A stretch of 64,000 nucleotides of DNA, taken from positions 51,278,621-51,342,620 of the forward strand of contig CM045993.1 in assembly GCA_025175895.1 (NCBI GenBank), read 5' to 3'. Source of the DNA: Wurfbainia villosa. Its lineage: Eukaryota; Streptophyta; Magnoliopsida; Zingiberales; Zingiberaceae. Shown in pieces: positions 44,883 through 57,068 of this stretch (position 1 is the stretch's first letter; the number at the start of each line of letters is the position of its first letter). A program made the position numbers and the translations under genes. The notes under the pieces were generated by a model. The model searched no databases. It saw only the letters and a list, made by a program, of their open reading frames with translations, and had not been told where the DNA came from.

Positions 44883-46027
44883 TGTTGGTGCAAGGGCACC
44901 TAAGTCGAACCTGTAATTTAATTATGAAAAAAGATGCAAAGTCAAGGATATATCATTATCTCATGAGCTGAATCAAGTATGAAGAAATGCTAAGCTAAGC
45001 AGAAGGTCAGCGACACTCGGAGAGAACCGTAGTGGTCGGGCGACACCGGGAGGACTTCGGAGGGAGCCGAAGGAATCAGGTGGAGACCAAAAGCAAGGCT
45101 TCAAAGGTAAATGCTGAGGTAAGCTCGTATGAGTGAGCATAAATAAGGTCGAGTCCTCCATATGGGGACATCCTTAGGCGACGATCCAACCAAGACTTCC
45201 CATGGAAGGTCTATGTTGAGATCGGACGGCAAGTGGCCGTCGAATTCACTTATATTACGAGCTAACTCTTTATTACAGTCGAAAAGTCTGGAAATAAGTT
45301 CAACCGACCAAGGATCAGTTCAACTACTGAGCCATCAGTTCAACCGGCCAAGGATCAGTTCGACTGCTGAGCCATTAATTCAACCGGCCAAGAAATCAGT
45401 TCAACCGATGGTCAATAATCAGCCTCGAGGAGTCAAGCTTTATCACCATTTTTCAAGGAGTCTTGTGCCCAATTCCTATTGGTTGAAGACCCATTCGAAA
45501 TCGGGCTCAAGGACTATAAAAGGAGGGCCTCTCCTAGGGTTTTTCATGAATCTCTAAGTGCTCAAAAGCCTCCGCAACGCTACGACTCTCCGACGACTCT
45601 ACAACGACGAAGTGCTGCCAACAACCCTAGCTTAATATATATTTCCTAGTTGTTGGTATAATTTTATTTTGTCATCTCTTTTATACTGTAATTCTTTATT
45701 GAGATTTTCTATCATTGTATTTTACATTAATAAAAGAGAGGGTGTGTCTCTCTATCTTTTGCTTTCGAAGGTTTTTGTAATCGTCTAACTCCTACCTCCA
45801 ACGAGGAGTGTTTTAGTGGATTACCCTTCGTACACGGTCTAGGACCATTAGGGCCTTGGAGTAGTAGGCGAAGGCTACGAACCAAGTAAAAAAACATTTG
45901 TCTCCTTTTATTTATCGCTTATCTTTCCACTGTAATTAATTGTCTACTCGAGTTTTAACGAACGAAACAAAAGAAAAGTTTTTATCGCTATTCACCCCCC
46001 CCTCTAGCGATCCGCTTCGATCCAACA
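44883..46027 (+). repeat. RE5 3' LTR
   Basis: 1145 bp, TGTTGGTGCAAGGGCACC..TTCGATCCAACA. The TATA box is at 45515-45522. It is followed by TSD TTTTT. Confidence 0.95.
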
Positions 46028-46032
46028 TTTTT

Positions 46033-46660
46033 TATGTCGACTTACAATCGACATATACGACTTGTTGGTCGTATTTGAGCTAAACCCTAGTCCGATCTTG
46101 TTGTACACGGCTCTTTGCGATCCAAGTAGGAGGTCAAGTCCTTTGGATCCCAAAGTAAACCTTTCTAACGTGTTCCTAAGATCTTCGACTTGACTCTTCA
46201 AGAGTGAGTTCTCAACTTCGAGCTTTTCAACCTGAGTTGAGTCCTCCTCTCAAACTCGACTAGTCGAAGAGGTTAGGGAGACCTCGTGTTTGAAGAGTTT
46301 AACTTCCTCAACCAGGGTCTCGACCTTGGACTTGGACTTAGCTAATTTCCTAGTTAAGAACTTAATTGCACTATAAAGCGTACTAATAAGGGATCGACTT
46401 ACCTTGAGTGTATCTTTTGAACTGGATGTGTATCCGTGGTTTGTCTTGAATAGCACTTCGCAGTCTGACTCGTCTTCGATTTCAAATTCGTGTTTCAGTT
46501 CCGACTCTGTCTTCGATTCAATCGGTTTAGCCATGAGGACACGATCATCGTCTTCTTCCTCGGACGCTTCTTCCCATGTAGCGTTGAGTGTCTTTTTGTG
46601 TTTTGGTGACTTGCTCTTGAGCTTCGGGCATTCAGACTTGATGTGTCCAAACCTGTTGCA
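46033..46660 (-). pseudogene. RE4 gag, zinc knuckle half and coiled coil
   Basis: Minus strand: second half of the CCHC knuckle (CNRFGHIKSECPKL, broken by RE7), ATWEEAS, an acidic stretch, KVSRSLISTLYSAIKFLTRKLAKS (intact at the site where RE3 has a stop), a coiled coil with one frame break near 46250, and GSQRAVYNKIGLGF (CAA intact where RE3 has TAA). It continues at 32419 beyond RE5. Confidence 0.85.
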
Positions 46661-46665
46661 CTCCT

Positions 46666-48491
46666 TGTTGGGTTTTTCCGAGCCGCAAAAACCGCTTTTT
46701 GCGTTGCGGAAACCTCGGAAGCCCCGGCCACGGATCCGTGCGAAGTATAAAAATTATAATTACATGTATGTGCTTACAGAAATCCTAGATCTACCTTAGA
46801 TCTAAGAGGTTAGAACGTTACCCTCCTAGCGACGCCCTTCGCTTATCCCGCTCGTCCAAAAGTTCGCCGGAACTCGAGAGTGTCAAGTGCACACTCCTCT
46901 ATGGTATCCACACAAGCAATAGGTGGAGAGAAATGCCTTAGAGTGTGCTAGCACTCCCTTAGGAATTTCGGCAAGATTAGGTTTGGAGTGGTAGAGCTTG
47001 AGAGGAAGAGCACCAAGGTTGAAGATGAAGTTAAGAGTGTAACTCACCAAATGAATTCACCCCCATAACCGCAAAGTGGCCAGCCACTTCATGGAGGGGG
47101 GGTTACATGCATGCATGTAACTCCCATGACCCTTGGTCTCCCTCATGATGTTGCATCAATTGACCAAGTCAATGATGATGTGGAGCACCATCATTGGCCG
47201 GCCATGCCTAGTCATCATCATGACATGGCATTTGGTCAAGTCAAACTTGACCTTTCATCTTCCCTCTCAAGTCAAGTCAAACTTGACCTCTAATCTCCCA
47301 TGGTTGATCAAATCTAACCACTTGACTCAAGTCAATTTAATTTAATGAATCTCTATTCATTAATTTAAATTGATTTGATGAATCAAATCTCAATTAGACT
47401 CATTCAACACTTGAATCAACTTGAGTTTAACTCAATTAGTCTAATTTGGATTACTCTTAATCCAATTTGGTTCATCCCATGAACCTAATCCTCATGGTTC
47501 ATCATATGAACCTAATCTCCATCTAATTGCTCTTATGTGTGTGACCCTATAGGTTCTTGTAACGTTGGCAATGTCCCTAAACCGATTTAGGAACATAAGC
47601 AATGAGCGGTATCTAGCAACACATCATTGCTACCCAAGTTACAAGAATGTTGAGCTCCAACATCACCTTTGTGACTACTAATTGTGACTCTCACAATATG
47701 TGACAATGTCCCTCTATCCTTGACATCTAGATTGACCAATCGAGGCATAGACCGTGTCATCCTCGTACAATCTAAATCTTGAACTCCAAGTAGACTCACT
47801 CTAATCAAATGAGCTCAATATCTCATATTGACTCATTTGGGCATAACCATGCGCCGTGGTCTCACTCTATCAAGAATATCGATGTCACCCCGTCATATAG
47901 GAGGGATAGATCCCATCTACATCACTCACATCCCTCGCATAATTTGTTACATACCCGATGTCGCCTTTATAGTCCACCCATTTACGGGTGGCGTTTGTGA
48001 AACCAAAGTATGCAACTCCTTATGTAGGGAACCATGGTGACTTTAGGTCTAAGGACTAATAGTCATACTAATAGCCACATGAGAAAGTATATGACACTCA
48101 TATAACGATCCATGATACTTTCTCGTGGCGGGGCATTCAGTATACATTCTCCAATGCATACCCATGTGTCAACTTGATATCTCATATCCATGACTTGTGA
48201 GATCAAGTCATCTTGTTGACCTACATGCTAGTCTCTACGCATTAACATTGTCCCTGAATGTTAATACTCGACTAGGAATCATTAAGAGTAGTGTTCTCTA
48301 TATCATCTCATTATCGATTCAACCAATCGATTGATATAGATAAGAACCTACTACTCAAGGACATTATTATATTTAGTTATTTGGCACCAATACAAGTAAA
48401 TATAATAACCATGCCTTTATAAATAGGAATATGATACAATAAAGTCCATACAACAATCATCACATGATTGGCTCTAGGGCTTTCACTAACA
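46666..48491 (-). repeat. RE7 3' LTR
   Basis: 1826 bp, minus-strand TGTTAGTGAAAGCCC..to..AAACCCAACA. Nearly identical to 53572-55402. Confidence 0.95.
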
Positions 48492-48500
48492 ATCTCCCAC

Positions 48501-49385
48501 TAGCACTAGTGTCAATCAGCGTAGTATCAAATCCCCAATGACCTAGTGTGACCATCATGCTTTTACGTACAAAGCCTTGGTCAAGGGATCTGCGATGTTA
48601 GCGTCTGCGGGTACTCTGCAAATCTTCACATCTCCTCTATCGATAATCTCTCGAATAAGATGGAAGCACCGATATATTCGGCCTCTGTTGTAGAATCGAC
48701 AAGCGTGTTCGCTTGGAACTATTCGGCTCACGGCGCCACCATTCAAGCAAAACCACGAACCACATTGCGATCTATAATCATCACAGTCAGTTTGGAAGCT
48801 TGCATCATTTGTAACCCTTCTGACTAGCTCCTCATCGCCTCGAATATCAAGAAATATTCTTTAGTCCTTCTCAAGTACTTAAGAATATTCTTGATTGCTA
48901 TCGATGGCGCTCACCGGATCTGATCGGTATCTACTCGTCATGCTCAAAGCATACGAGACATCGGAGCGAGTACACGGCATAGCGTACATGATAGATCCTA
49001 TAGCGATCGTAAGGGATCTTATCCATGCGGTCTCTCTCCTCTCTAGAAGAGGGACTTTGAGTCTTGAAAGACTCACACCATGTGACATCAGAAGTCCTTT
49101 CTTGGAATTCTGCATGGCAAACTAAAGTAATCGTGTCAATGTATGTACTCGGCTTAGGCCAAGCAATCTCTTAGATCTATCTCTATAGATCTTGATGCCT
49201 AGAATACGGTGCTTCACCTAAGTCCTTCATTGAGAAGCACGTCCCCCAAGTCTTCATCAGTGTGGCGAAGGGATGTCATTCCCAATGAGTAGTATGTCAT
49301 CCACATACAATACAAGGAACACAACTGTGTTCCCATTAACCCTCTTGTAGACACAGGGTTCATCTTCATTCTTGATGAAACCAAC
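48501..49385 (-). pseudogene. RE7 pol, RT C-terminus and RNase H, broken and deleted
   Basis: Downstream of a TAG at 49386-49388, minus-strand reading gives FIKNEDEPC, YVDDILLIGND (about 49300), then frameshifts, MQNSKKG (49115), IGSIMYAM and MTSRYRSDP. In RNase H the sequence jumps from the TEAEYI region directly to CFHLIREIIDRGDVKICRVP (about 48665), leaving out the block RE2 has with CDNNGAIAQAKEPRSHQR, roughly 200 bp. The reading ends with ADPLTKAL near 48565. RNase H could not be active. Confidence 0.85.
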
Positions 49386-51638
49386 CTATTTGATCGCATC
49401 ATCGAATCGAAGATTCCAGCTCCGAGAAGCTTGCTTTAGCCCATAAATGGACCTTTGCAGCTTGCATACCTTCCCAGTATGCTGTGGATCTATAAAACCC
49501 TCAGGTTGTGTCATGTACACATCCTCGAGTAAGTTTCCATTCAGAAATGCGGTTTTGACATCCATCTGCCAGATCTCATAATCGTGGTATGCTGCAATAG
49601 CAAGCAAGATCCGAATGGACTTAAACATCGCCACTGGAGAAAAGGTTTCATCATAATCAATACCATGAATTTGCTTGAAACCTTTAGCCACCAATCGGCC
49701 CTTATAGGTATTCGCAAGTCCATCCATGTCAGTCTTTCTCCTAAAGACCCACTTACACCCAATGGGTTTGACCCCTTCAGGTGGATCAACCAAAGTCCAT
49801 ACTTGGTTTGTGTACATGGATTCCATCTCGGATCTCATGGCGTCTAGCCATTTCTCAGAATCTGGGCTCATCACAGCTTCCTGATAGGAGGTAGGCTCAT
49901 TCTCAATGAGCATAACGTCATCATGGTCAGACAAGAGAAATGAGTATCTCTCGGTGACACGGCGTACCCTATCAGACCTGCGAAGAGGTAGGTCTACTTG
50001 AACAGGTGGTTGTTCCACAACTCTTTGTGCAACAACCTCATCACCCACAACACTTTGTGGTTCCTGTTCAACCTCCATCAAGGCCTCAGTGCTATGGTCC
50101 TTATCTTGAATTTCTTCAAGATCGAAGGTACTCCCACTAGTTTTTCTAGAAACAAAATCCCTTTCTAGAAAAACTCCAGTCTTTGCCACAAACACTTTGT
50201 GCTGACTGGGAATGTAGAAGTAATATCCCTTTGTATCCTTGGGATATCCAACAAAATAGCACCTATCGGATTTGGGTCCCAGTTTGTCTGAGACTTGACG
50301 TCGAACGTAAGCCTCACAACCCCAAATCATCATAAAAGACATCTTGGGATTTCTCCCTGTCCATATCGTATATGGTGTCTTTATGATAGCCTTAGATGGT
50401 ACACGGTTAAGGGTAAAGACTGCTGTGTCTAGAGCATATCCCCAAAAGGATATAGGAAGATCTGTGTGACTCATCATAGATCGTACCATATCTAATAGGG
50501 TACGATTCCTCCTTTCGGATACACCATTCCACTGTGGTGTTCCAGGAGGAGTGAGTTGGGATAGAATCCCACACTCAGCTAGATAGTCACGAAACTCATG
50601 GCTAAGGTATTCTCCACCTCGATCTGATCGAAGTATCTTAATACTCTTGCCAAGCTGGTTTTGTACTTCATTTTTGAATTTTTTGAACTTTTCAAAGGAT
50701 TCTGATTTATGTGTCATAAGATACACATAACCATATCTACTGAAGTCATCAGTAAATGTAATGAAGTACCTGTAACCACCTCTAGCAACAACATTGAAAG
50801 GACCACATACATCACTATGTATAAGTCCTAACAAATCTGTTGCTCTTTCGCTGTGTCCAATAAAGGGAGTTTTGGTCATCTTGCCTAAAAGGCAAGATTT
50901 GCATGTCTCATATGATTCAAAATCAAATGAGTCTAGCAGCTCATTCTTATGGAGCTGAGATAAGCGACTCTCATTTATGTGATATAAGCGACAGTGCCAG
51001 AGATAAGTTTGGTTCAACTTATTTGACTTGAACCTCTTGGTACTTATGTTGTAGATAGGGCTCTCTAAGTCTAGAAAGTAGAGTCCATTCATTAGAGGTG
51101 CACTACAATAGAACATATCATTTAAATAAACTGAACAACATTTGTTCTTTATTATAAATGAAAATCCTTTCTTGTCCAAACAAGAAACTAAAATGATGTT
51201 CTTGGTTAAGGCAGGCACATAACAACATTCATCTAATTCTAGTACAAGCCCAGAGGGCAGAGATAGATCATAAGTTCCTACAGCAACAGCAGCAACCCTT
51301 GCTCCATTGCCTACTCCTAGGTCCACCTCGCCCTTTGTCAATGCCCTGCTATTTCTCAGCGCCTGCACATTGGTACAAATGTGAGATGCACATCCGGTAT
51401 CTAATACCCATGATGAAGAAATAGATAGATTGACTTCTATAACATTTATACCTGAAGTAGAAGTCTCACTTCTCTTCTTCTTAAGATCTTCCAGGTATGC
51501 CTTAGAGACTTCATATCTCTCATGCCTAGCTTGTCCTTGATACAGTTGACGAAGATGTCCAACCATATCATAAGCATTCATGAACTCGTGTTGCTTCTGA
51601 AGCTCAGAGTTCATGGTCGCGAGCATTAGACATGACAC
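49386..51638 (-). pseudogene. RE7 Gag-Pol frame, 750 codons, gag internally deleted
   Basis: One open frame. Codons 1-47 are gag (MSCLMLATMNSELQKQ..RYEVSKA). The next codons are YLEDLKKKRSETS, which in RE2 come about 142 residues later, so the gag core and CCHC knuckle are missing in frame. Then come protease WVLDTGCASHICTN, GAG-pre-integrase LWHCRLYHINE.. and CKSCLLGK, integrase LIHSDVCGPFN, LRSDRGGEYLS and PPGTPQWNGVSERRNRT (triad complete), a linker, and RT to IYGLKQASRSWNLRF, including MDVKTAFLNG. TAG at the end replaces Glu of AIKEFGF. The true gag start lies upstream near 51850 and is frameshifted. Confidence 0.9.
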
Positions 51639-52520
51639 ATCTAATGCATCATCTTGATGCTTCTTGTAAACATCTTTGTCGGCTCATGGCGATGGCGGCG
51701 GAGGTGCCTCGGAATGGGGCTCGGGCGTCTGACTTCCTTTCTTGGGTGAGAACAATTCTCAAGTTCCTGTACCAGTCCAGGAAATTTGCTTCATTGAGCT
51801 TGTCCTTCTCAAGGACGGATCACAGAGAGAGAGTGTTCGTGGTTATCGACATAGTTATCTACAACATACAATGCAGAGAATTAATATCATATTCCTTTTA
51901 TCATTTAATTAGGCCTTTAATCAAATGATGCTCCCACTGAATTATAGGAATTTTGTAGAATCAAGTTATGGATGTGGTCAAACCACATTATTAGATTCAA
52001 ACAAACTAGCTATAATTCTTGCGGGACAAGATCCACATCATACTAAGCCTTGAGTTAGCTTTGGCTAAATCGCCCAAGACTTAGTACGATCGGTGGGTAT
52101 CAGATTACCGATTACATCTCTATGCAACTCTTGTTTATAGGATTAAGACCCACATTTACAAAAGACCTTGAGTTAGCTTTGGCTAAATCGCCCAAGATTT
52201 AGTGTAAATGCGATCTTAACCTATCTTTCCAACGATTGGAATATGCCTATAGTTCTACTCGATCCAATTGAGTTAACTAGTTTTGCTCAATCTAATTGAG
52301 CTTACTCTAACCCGAGTCGTGATAGGCGGGACCAAGATTGTCCCTCCGCACCCTACCAAGATAATATGTGTTGCTCTGCTTTGGCAGATTCAACAACGAC
52401 AAATGATCGAGGTAGTGATGGGTATCAAGGCTCGGTAGGCATTTTCGAGTTGATTCGATTATGATCTAATCTAATCGTAATGTGTATCTTATACTCATTT
52501 AGGCCTTTATTATCCTATAT

Positions 52521-52643
52521 TAGCATGCATCATATACATACATTAATTATTCTAGCATGCATCATATACATACAAGAAAATTAACCTAGCATGCATCATA
52601 TACATACAAACATTTTTCTACTAGCATGCATCACATACATACA
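52521..52643 (-). repeat. RE7 leader tandem repeats
   Basis: Four copies of a 22-bp core TAGCATGCATCATATACATA(CA) at 52521, 52553, 52587 and 52622, spaced 32-35 bp apart. The RE2 leader has three related copies (10732-10800). Confidence 0.8.
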
Positions 52644-52656
52644 AGCAAAAATCAAT

Positions 52657-52658
<2 letters not shown>

Positions 52659-52713
<55 letters not shown>

Positions 52714-52755
52714 ATATATATATATATATATATATATATCAACATATATATATAT
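52659..52755. repeat. (AT)n microsatellite
   Basis: Nearly pure TA repeat of about 95 bp, broken by an A-run and AACAT. Length may be unreliable in the assembly. Confidence 0.95.
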
Positions 52756-53558
52756 AATTAAATGTGATATAGTCATGGCCCTACTACGATCTTCTCAAGC
52801 CAATGAGAAGATCGGACGGCCTACCTAAGGCTAGCGGCTTCTCCAAGCGCTTCCTTTGACCGCCATGTGTCGTCGTCACCCTTCTCGTAAGCTCGTCTTC
52901 AAGTGGACTTTCCACCGCTCCATTTTTGTACATTACAAATACGAAACTCGAGTTACATTCGAGTCTAAAACTATTTACAACTAGAATATTAAAAGAATAG
53001 GTGCGACGCGCAGGTCGCAAACACTTTACAACACGCACAACCACAAAACGGCACGCAGGCTGTATTATGAATTACAACACACATAATCCAATCCAATTGG
53101 GTTATTAGGCCATGACAATCACAGAATTATACATAATTCTAAATTATGTATTTTTACAGAAAATTTCTATAAGTTTTCCTAATTTATTTTGAATTTATGA
53201 GTCACCCTTCCGAAACGGTCCCGCTAAGCGGTTTCCGGGCGTGATCGCGGGACATGGCCCCTTTCGGGGATAGGGGCAGCGCCCCTACTCGCAAAATAAA
53301 CTTTGCGAGTGTCCCTACAATGATCTTACAGCGACTTAAGTCGCTGTCCCAAAAACCTAAAGCGAGAACTCGCCGATTCGGAGAGTTTTTCTCGACGGTT
53401 GAAGCCTACGAGTGTCCCAACACTCGTTGCTTCGACTCTACGAGAAAAATACCCAAAAATTCTATAAAATAAGAAAATTTACAGAAACATATAAATCTGT
53501 AATTTTTATATCTAATATAAAAACTACAAAAATGAAACACATACATGCTTCGCACGTG

Positions 53559-53570
53559 GCTCTGATACCA
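53559..53570 (-). other. RE7 primer-binding site
   Basis: GCTCTGATACCA on the plus strand, one base from the LTR at 53572. Confidence 0.93.
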
Positions 53571-53571
53571 C

Positions 53572-55402
53572 TGTTGGGTTTTTTCGAACGCAAAAACCGC
53601 TTTTTGCGTTGAGGAAACCTCGGAAGCCCCGGCCACGGATCCGTGCGAAGTATAAAAATTATAATTACATGTATGTGCTTACAGAAATCCTAGATCTACC
53701 TTAGATCTAAGAGGTTAGAACGCTACCCTCGTAGCGACGCCCTTCGCTTATCCCGCGCGTCCAAAAGTTCGCCGGAACTCGAGAGTGTCAAGTGCACACT
53801 CCTCTATGGTATCCACACAAGCAATAGGTGGAGAGAAATGCCTTAGAGTGTGCTAGCACTCCCTTAGGAATTTCGGCAAGATTAGGTTTGGAGAGGTAGA
53901 GCTTGAGAGGAAGAGCACCAAGGTTGAAGATGAAGTTAAGAGTGTAACTCACCAAATGAATTCACCCCCATAACCCCAAAGTGGTCGGCCACTTCATGGA
54001 GGGGGGGTTACATGCATGCATGTAACTACCATGACCCTTGGTCTCCCTCATGATGTGGCACCAATTGACCAAGTCAATGATGATGTGGAGCACCATCATT
54101 GGACGGCCATGCCTAGTCATCATCATGACATGGCATTTGGTCAAGTCAAACTTGACCTTTCATCTTCCCTCTCAAGTCAAGTCAAACTTGACCTCTAATC
54201 TCCCATGGTTGATCAAATCTAACCACTTGACTCAAGTCAATTTAATTTAATGAATCTCTATTCATTAATTTAAATTGATTTGATGAATCAAATCTCAATT
54301 AGACTCATTCAACACTTGAATCAACTTGAGTCTAACTCAATTAGTCTAATTTGGATTACTCTTAATCCAATTTGGTTCATCCCATGAACCTAATCCTCAT
54401 GGTTCATCATATGAACCTAATCTCCATCTAATTGCTCTTATGTGTGTGACCCTATAGGTTCTTTTAACGTTGGTAATGTCCCTAAACCGATTTAGGAACA
54501 TAAGCAATGAGCGGTATCTAGCAACACATCATTGCTACCCAAGTTACAAGAATGTTTAGCTCCAACATCACCTTTGTGACTACTAATTGTGACTCTCACA
54601 ATATGTGACAATGTCCCTCTATCCTTGACATCTAGATTGACCAATCGAGGCATAGACCGTGTCATCCTCGGTACAATCTAAATCTTGAACTCCAAGTAGA
54701 CTCACTTTAATCAAATGTGCTCAATATCTCATATTGACTCATTTGGGCATGGCCATGCACTTCGTGGTCTCACTCTATCAAGAATATCGATGTCACCCCC
54801 GTCATATAGGAGGGATAGATCCCATCTACATCACTCACATCCCTCCGCATAATTTGTTACATACCCGATGTCGCCTTTATAGTCCACCCATTCTACGGGT
54901 GGACGTTTGTGAAACCAAAGTATGCAACTCCTTATGTAGGGAACCATGGTGACTTCAGGTCTAAGGACTAATAGTCATACTAATAGCCACATGAGAAAGT
55001 ATATGACACTCATATAATGATCCATGATACTTTCTCATGGCGGGTCATTCAGTATACATTCTCAATGCATACCCATGTGTCAACTTGATATCTCATATCC
55101 ATGACTTGTGAGATCAAGTCATCTTGTTGACCTACATGCTAGTCTCTACGCATTAACATTGTCCCTGAATGTTAATACTCGACTAGGAATCATTAAGAGT
55201 AGTGTTCTCTATATCATCTCATTATCGATTCAACCAATCGATTGATATAGATAAGAACCTACTACTCAAGGACATTATTATATTTAGTTATTTGGCACCA
55301 ATACAAGTAAATATAATAACCATGCCTTTATAAATAGGAATATGATACAATAAAGTCCATACAACAATCATCACATGATTGGCTCTAGGGCTTTCACTAA
55401 CA
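53572..55402 (-). repeat. RE7 5' LTR
   Basis: 1831 bp, minus-strand TGTTAGTGAAAGCCC..AAACCCAACA. It shares its first 40 bp pattern (AGCCCTAGA.CCAATCATGTGATG) with the RE2 LTR. Confidence 0.95.
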
Positions 55403-55407
55403 CTCCT

Positions 55408-55532
55408 AACATCTAATATTGGAACTTTTAGGCTTACCTTCATTAGGTCGAGTGACGGTTCGCTTTCGGCCCTTGAATATCCTCCGAACTAGGTTGACTA
55501 GTTCGGCCTCCATTTTTGGGTTGACCTCTGAA
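55408..55532 (-). pseudogene. RE4 gag fragment between RE7 and RE8
   Basis: Minus strand: EVNPKMEAELVNLVRRIFKGRKR.. up to KPKSSN, the basic linker just before the zinc knuckle of RE3 gag. RE8 cuts it on one side and RE7 on the other. Confidence 0.85.
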
Positions 55533-55537
55533 TCGTA

Positions 55538-57068
55538 TGTTAGGACCCTTGGAATGGCTAGAGGGGGGGTGAATAGCATCAATGGAATTCTTTCACGTTC
55601 GTGTCTACAATTTTGTTAGCGCAGCAGAATATAGATATAATACAATAATGAAATGGACAAGCACACACAAAGACACGAAGATTTAACGTGGTTCGGAACC
55701 GCACGGTTCCTACTCCACGGATCGGGTTCGTACAAACCCTAGCGATGCCAATCACACACCACTATGAAATAACTCCTTCTCGACACGAGTCGGAGGCGGA
55801 GAAACCTCTTACAATTGTTTACAACAATAAACAAATAGCTACAAGCAAATACAATGAAATACAAAGCAAAACTAGTAAAGAAAACACTTTACAAATGCTC
55901 TTGAATGCTTGATTGCTAGGTTGATCGAGTAGCACTTGGAGACCCTGAATTGCAGCAGCAACTCACCCCAAATCGCCTCAAAGAACCCTTTTGTTTTTCC
56001 TCCATCACGAGCTCCATATATAGCTTCAACCTATGCTGGAAAAAGTCGATCAGTCGACTGATCGAGACCATCAGTCGACTGATGCCACTGTTGTCGTGAG
56101 ACAACGGCTAGATCCACGCTGGATAAGTCCAACGGAACCTTCATCAGTCGACTGATTATGACCATCAGTCGACTGATGGAGTCCTCACTCGACCAGTCTC
56201 GACTCCGATACGTGGTCGATTTCTCGAGCACCCGGATCGTGATTACGATCGGATCATTGCTCGGCTCATCGATCATTGTCTGACTTTGGCGGTCATTTGC
56301 TAGGCCATAACCCGCAGTCAAACACTAGTTGACTCGGTCCAGTGGACTGCCACATGACACCAGTCGACTGGCACACCTCAAACATGAGGTTTTAACCCAA
56401 GTATGGTTCCCCCATACTTGCTAGACCACCCTTAGCCTAGACCTAAGCCTTCTAGCCACCTCCATCAGCCTCACGCCTCTCGAATCCCTCCAAGTCATCC
56501 ATGACTTGTTCATCCATTGCGCTGGCCTTCAGGTGCTTCCGTCGGCTATGTCATGCTAACGGTGTCTACACCGCCAAGGCACATTGGACTTACGCCGCCA
56601 AGACTCTGCTTGGACTTTACGCCGCCAACTATTGGACTTATGCTGCCAAGACTCCAGCTTGGACTTTACACCGCCAACCATTGGTCTTATGCTGCCAAGA
56701 CTCCCGCATGGACTTTACGCAGCCAATATCAAACCCCTTGGACTTCTCATGCTAAGACTCAAACTTGGACTTTCCCTTGCCAACCCATGTTGGACTTCTC
56801 ATGCCAAGACCATGCTTGGACTTTCCTTGCCAACCCATGTTGGACTTTCCATGCCAAGTACTCAAGACTTGGACTTTACCTTGCCAAGACCCATGCTTGG
56901 ACTTTCCCAAATGCCAAGTGTCCCACTTGGACTTTCCATTCCAAGTACTCAAGACTTGGACTTCCCTATGACAATTACATTGTCATATGTTTTTGTCGAA
57001 ACATCAAAACATCACTCAAGTCAAACTCGAGTCCTGGTCAATCGTGACCTGGGCCGATTGCACCAACA
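55538..57068 (-). repeat. RE8 3' LTR
   Basis: 1531 bp. Contains the CTTGGACTT../GCCAAGACT repeat array (56560-56970), the palindrome array (about 56050-56290) and the TATATATG complement near 56015. Differs from the 5' LTR mainly in TCGA-rich sequence around 56140-56310. Confidence 0.94.

Larger units (their letters stand above)
32425..46027 (+). mobile_element. RE5: gag-only (pol-less) Sirevirus-like element, interrupted by RE6
   Basis: 5' LTR 32425-33576, PBS 33579-33590, gag 33977-34467 plus 42723-43770, no pol, 3' UTR 43771-44868, PPT 44869-44882, 3' LTR 44883-46027. TSD TTTTT (32420-32424 and 46028-46032). Excluding RE6 it is about 5.3 kb. After the gag stop only the usual spacer motif and then a 3' UTR with PPT repeats follow. 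Protease, integrase, RT and RNase H are absent, so the element depended on another element in trans. Confidence 0.93.
51639..53558 (-). other. RE7 gag N-terminal remnant and 5' leader
   Basis: About 51640-51850 is the degraded gag start (minus-strand DKLNEANFLDWYRNLRI.. with frameshifts). The remaining 1.7 kb is non-coding leader. It holds four copies of TAGCATGCATCATATACATA (52521-52643), a long AT dinucleotide tract and GC-richer sequence near 53200-53460. No other gene is supported. Confidence 0.75.
46666..55402 (-). mobile_element. RE7: complete copia element (RE2 clade) in RE4 gag
   Basis: 8737 bp with exact TSD CTCCT (46661-46665 and 55403-55407). Minus-strand order: 5' LTR 55402-53572, PBS 53570-53559, long leader, gag-pol 51638-48555, PPT 48500-48492, 3' LTR 48491-46666. 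Its 750-codon uninterrupted gag-protease-integrase-RT frame is the second longest here after that of RE6, but gag is internally deleted and RT and RNase H are broken. Confidence 0.96.

Noticed and set aside
47111..47345. ORFs of 60-70 aa, repeated at 54016-54250
   Set aside because: Inside the RE7 LTR pair, low-complexity CAAGTCAA-type repeats.
52659..52755. AT tract considered as a replication origin or matrix-attachment site
   Set aside because: Only a dinucleotide microsatellite in a retrotransposon leader; nothing else supports such a role.
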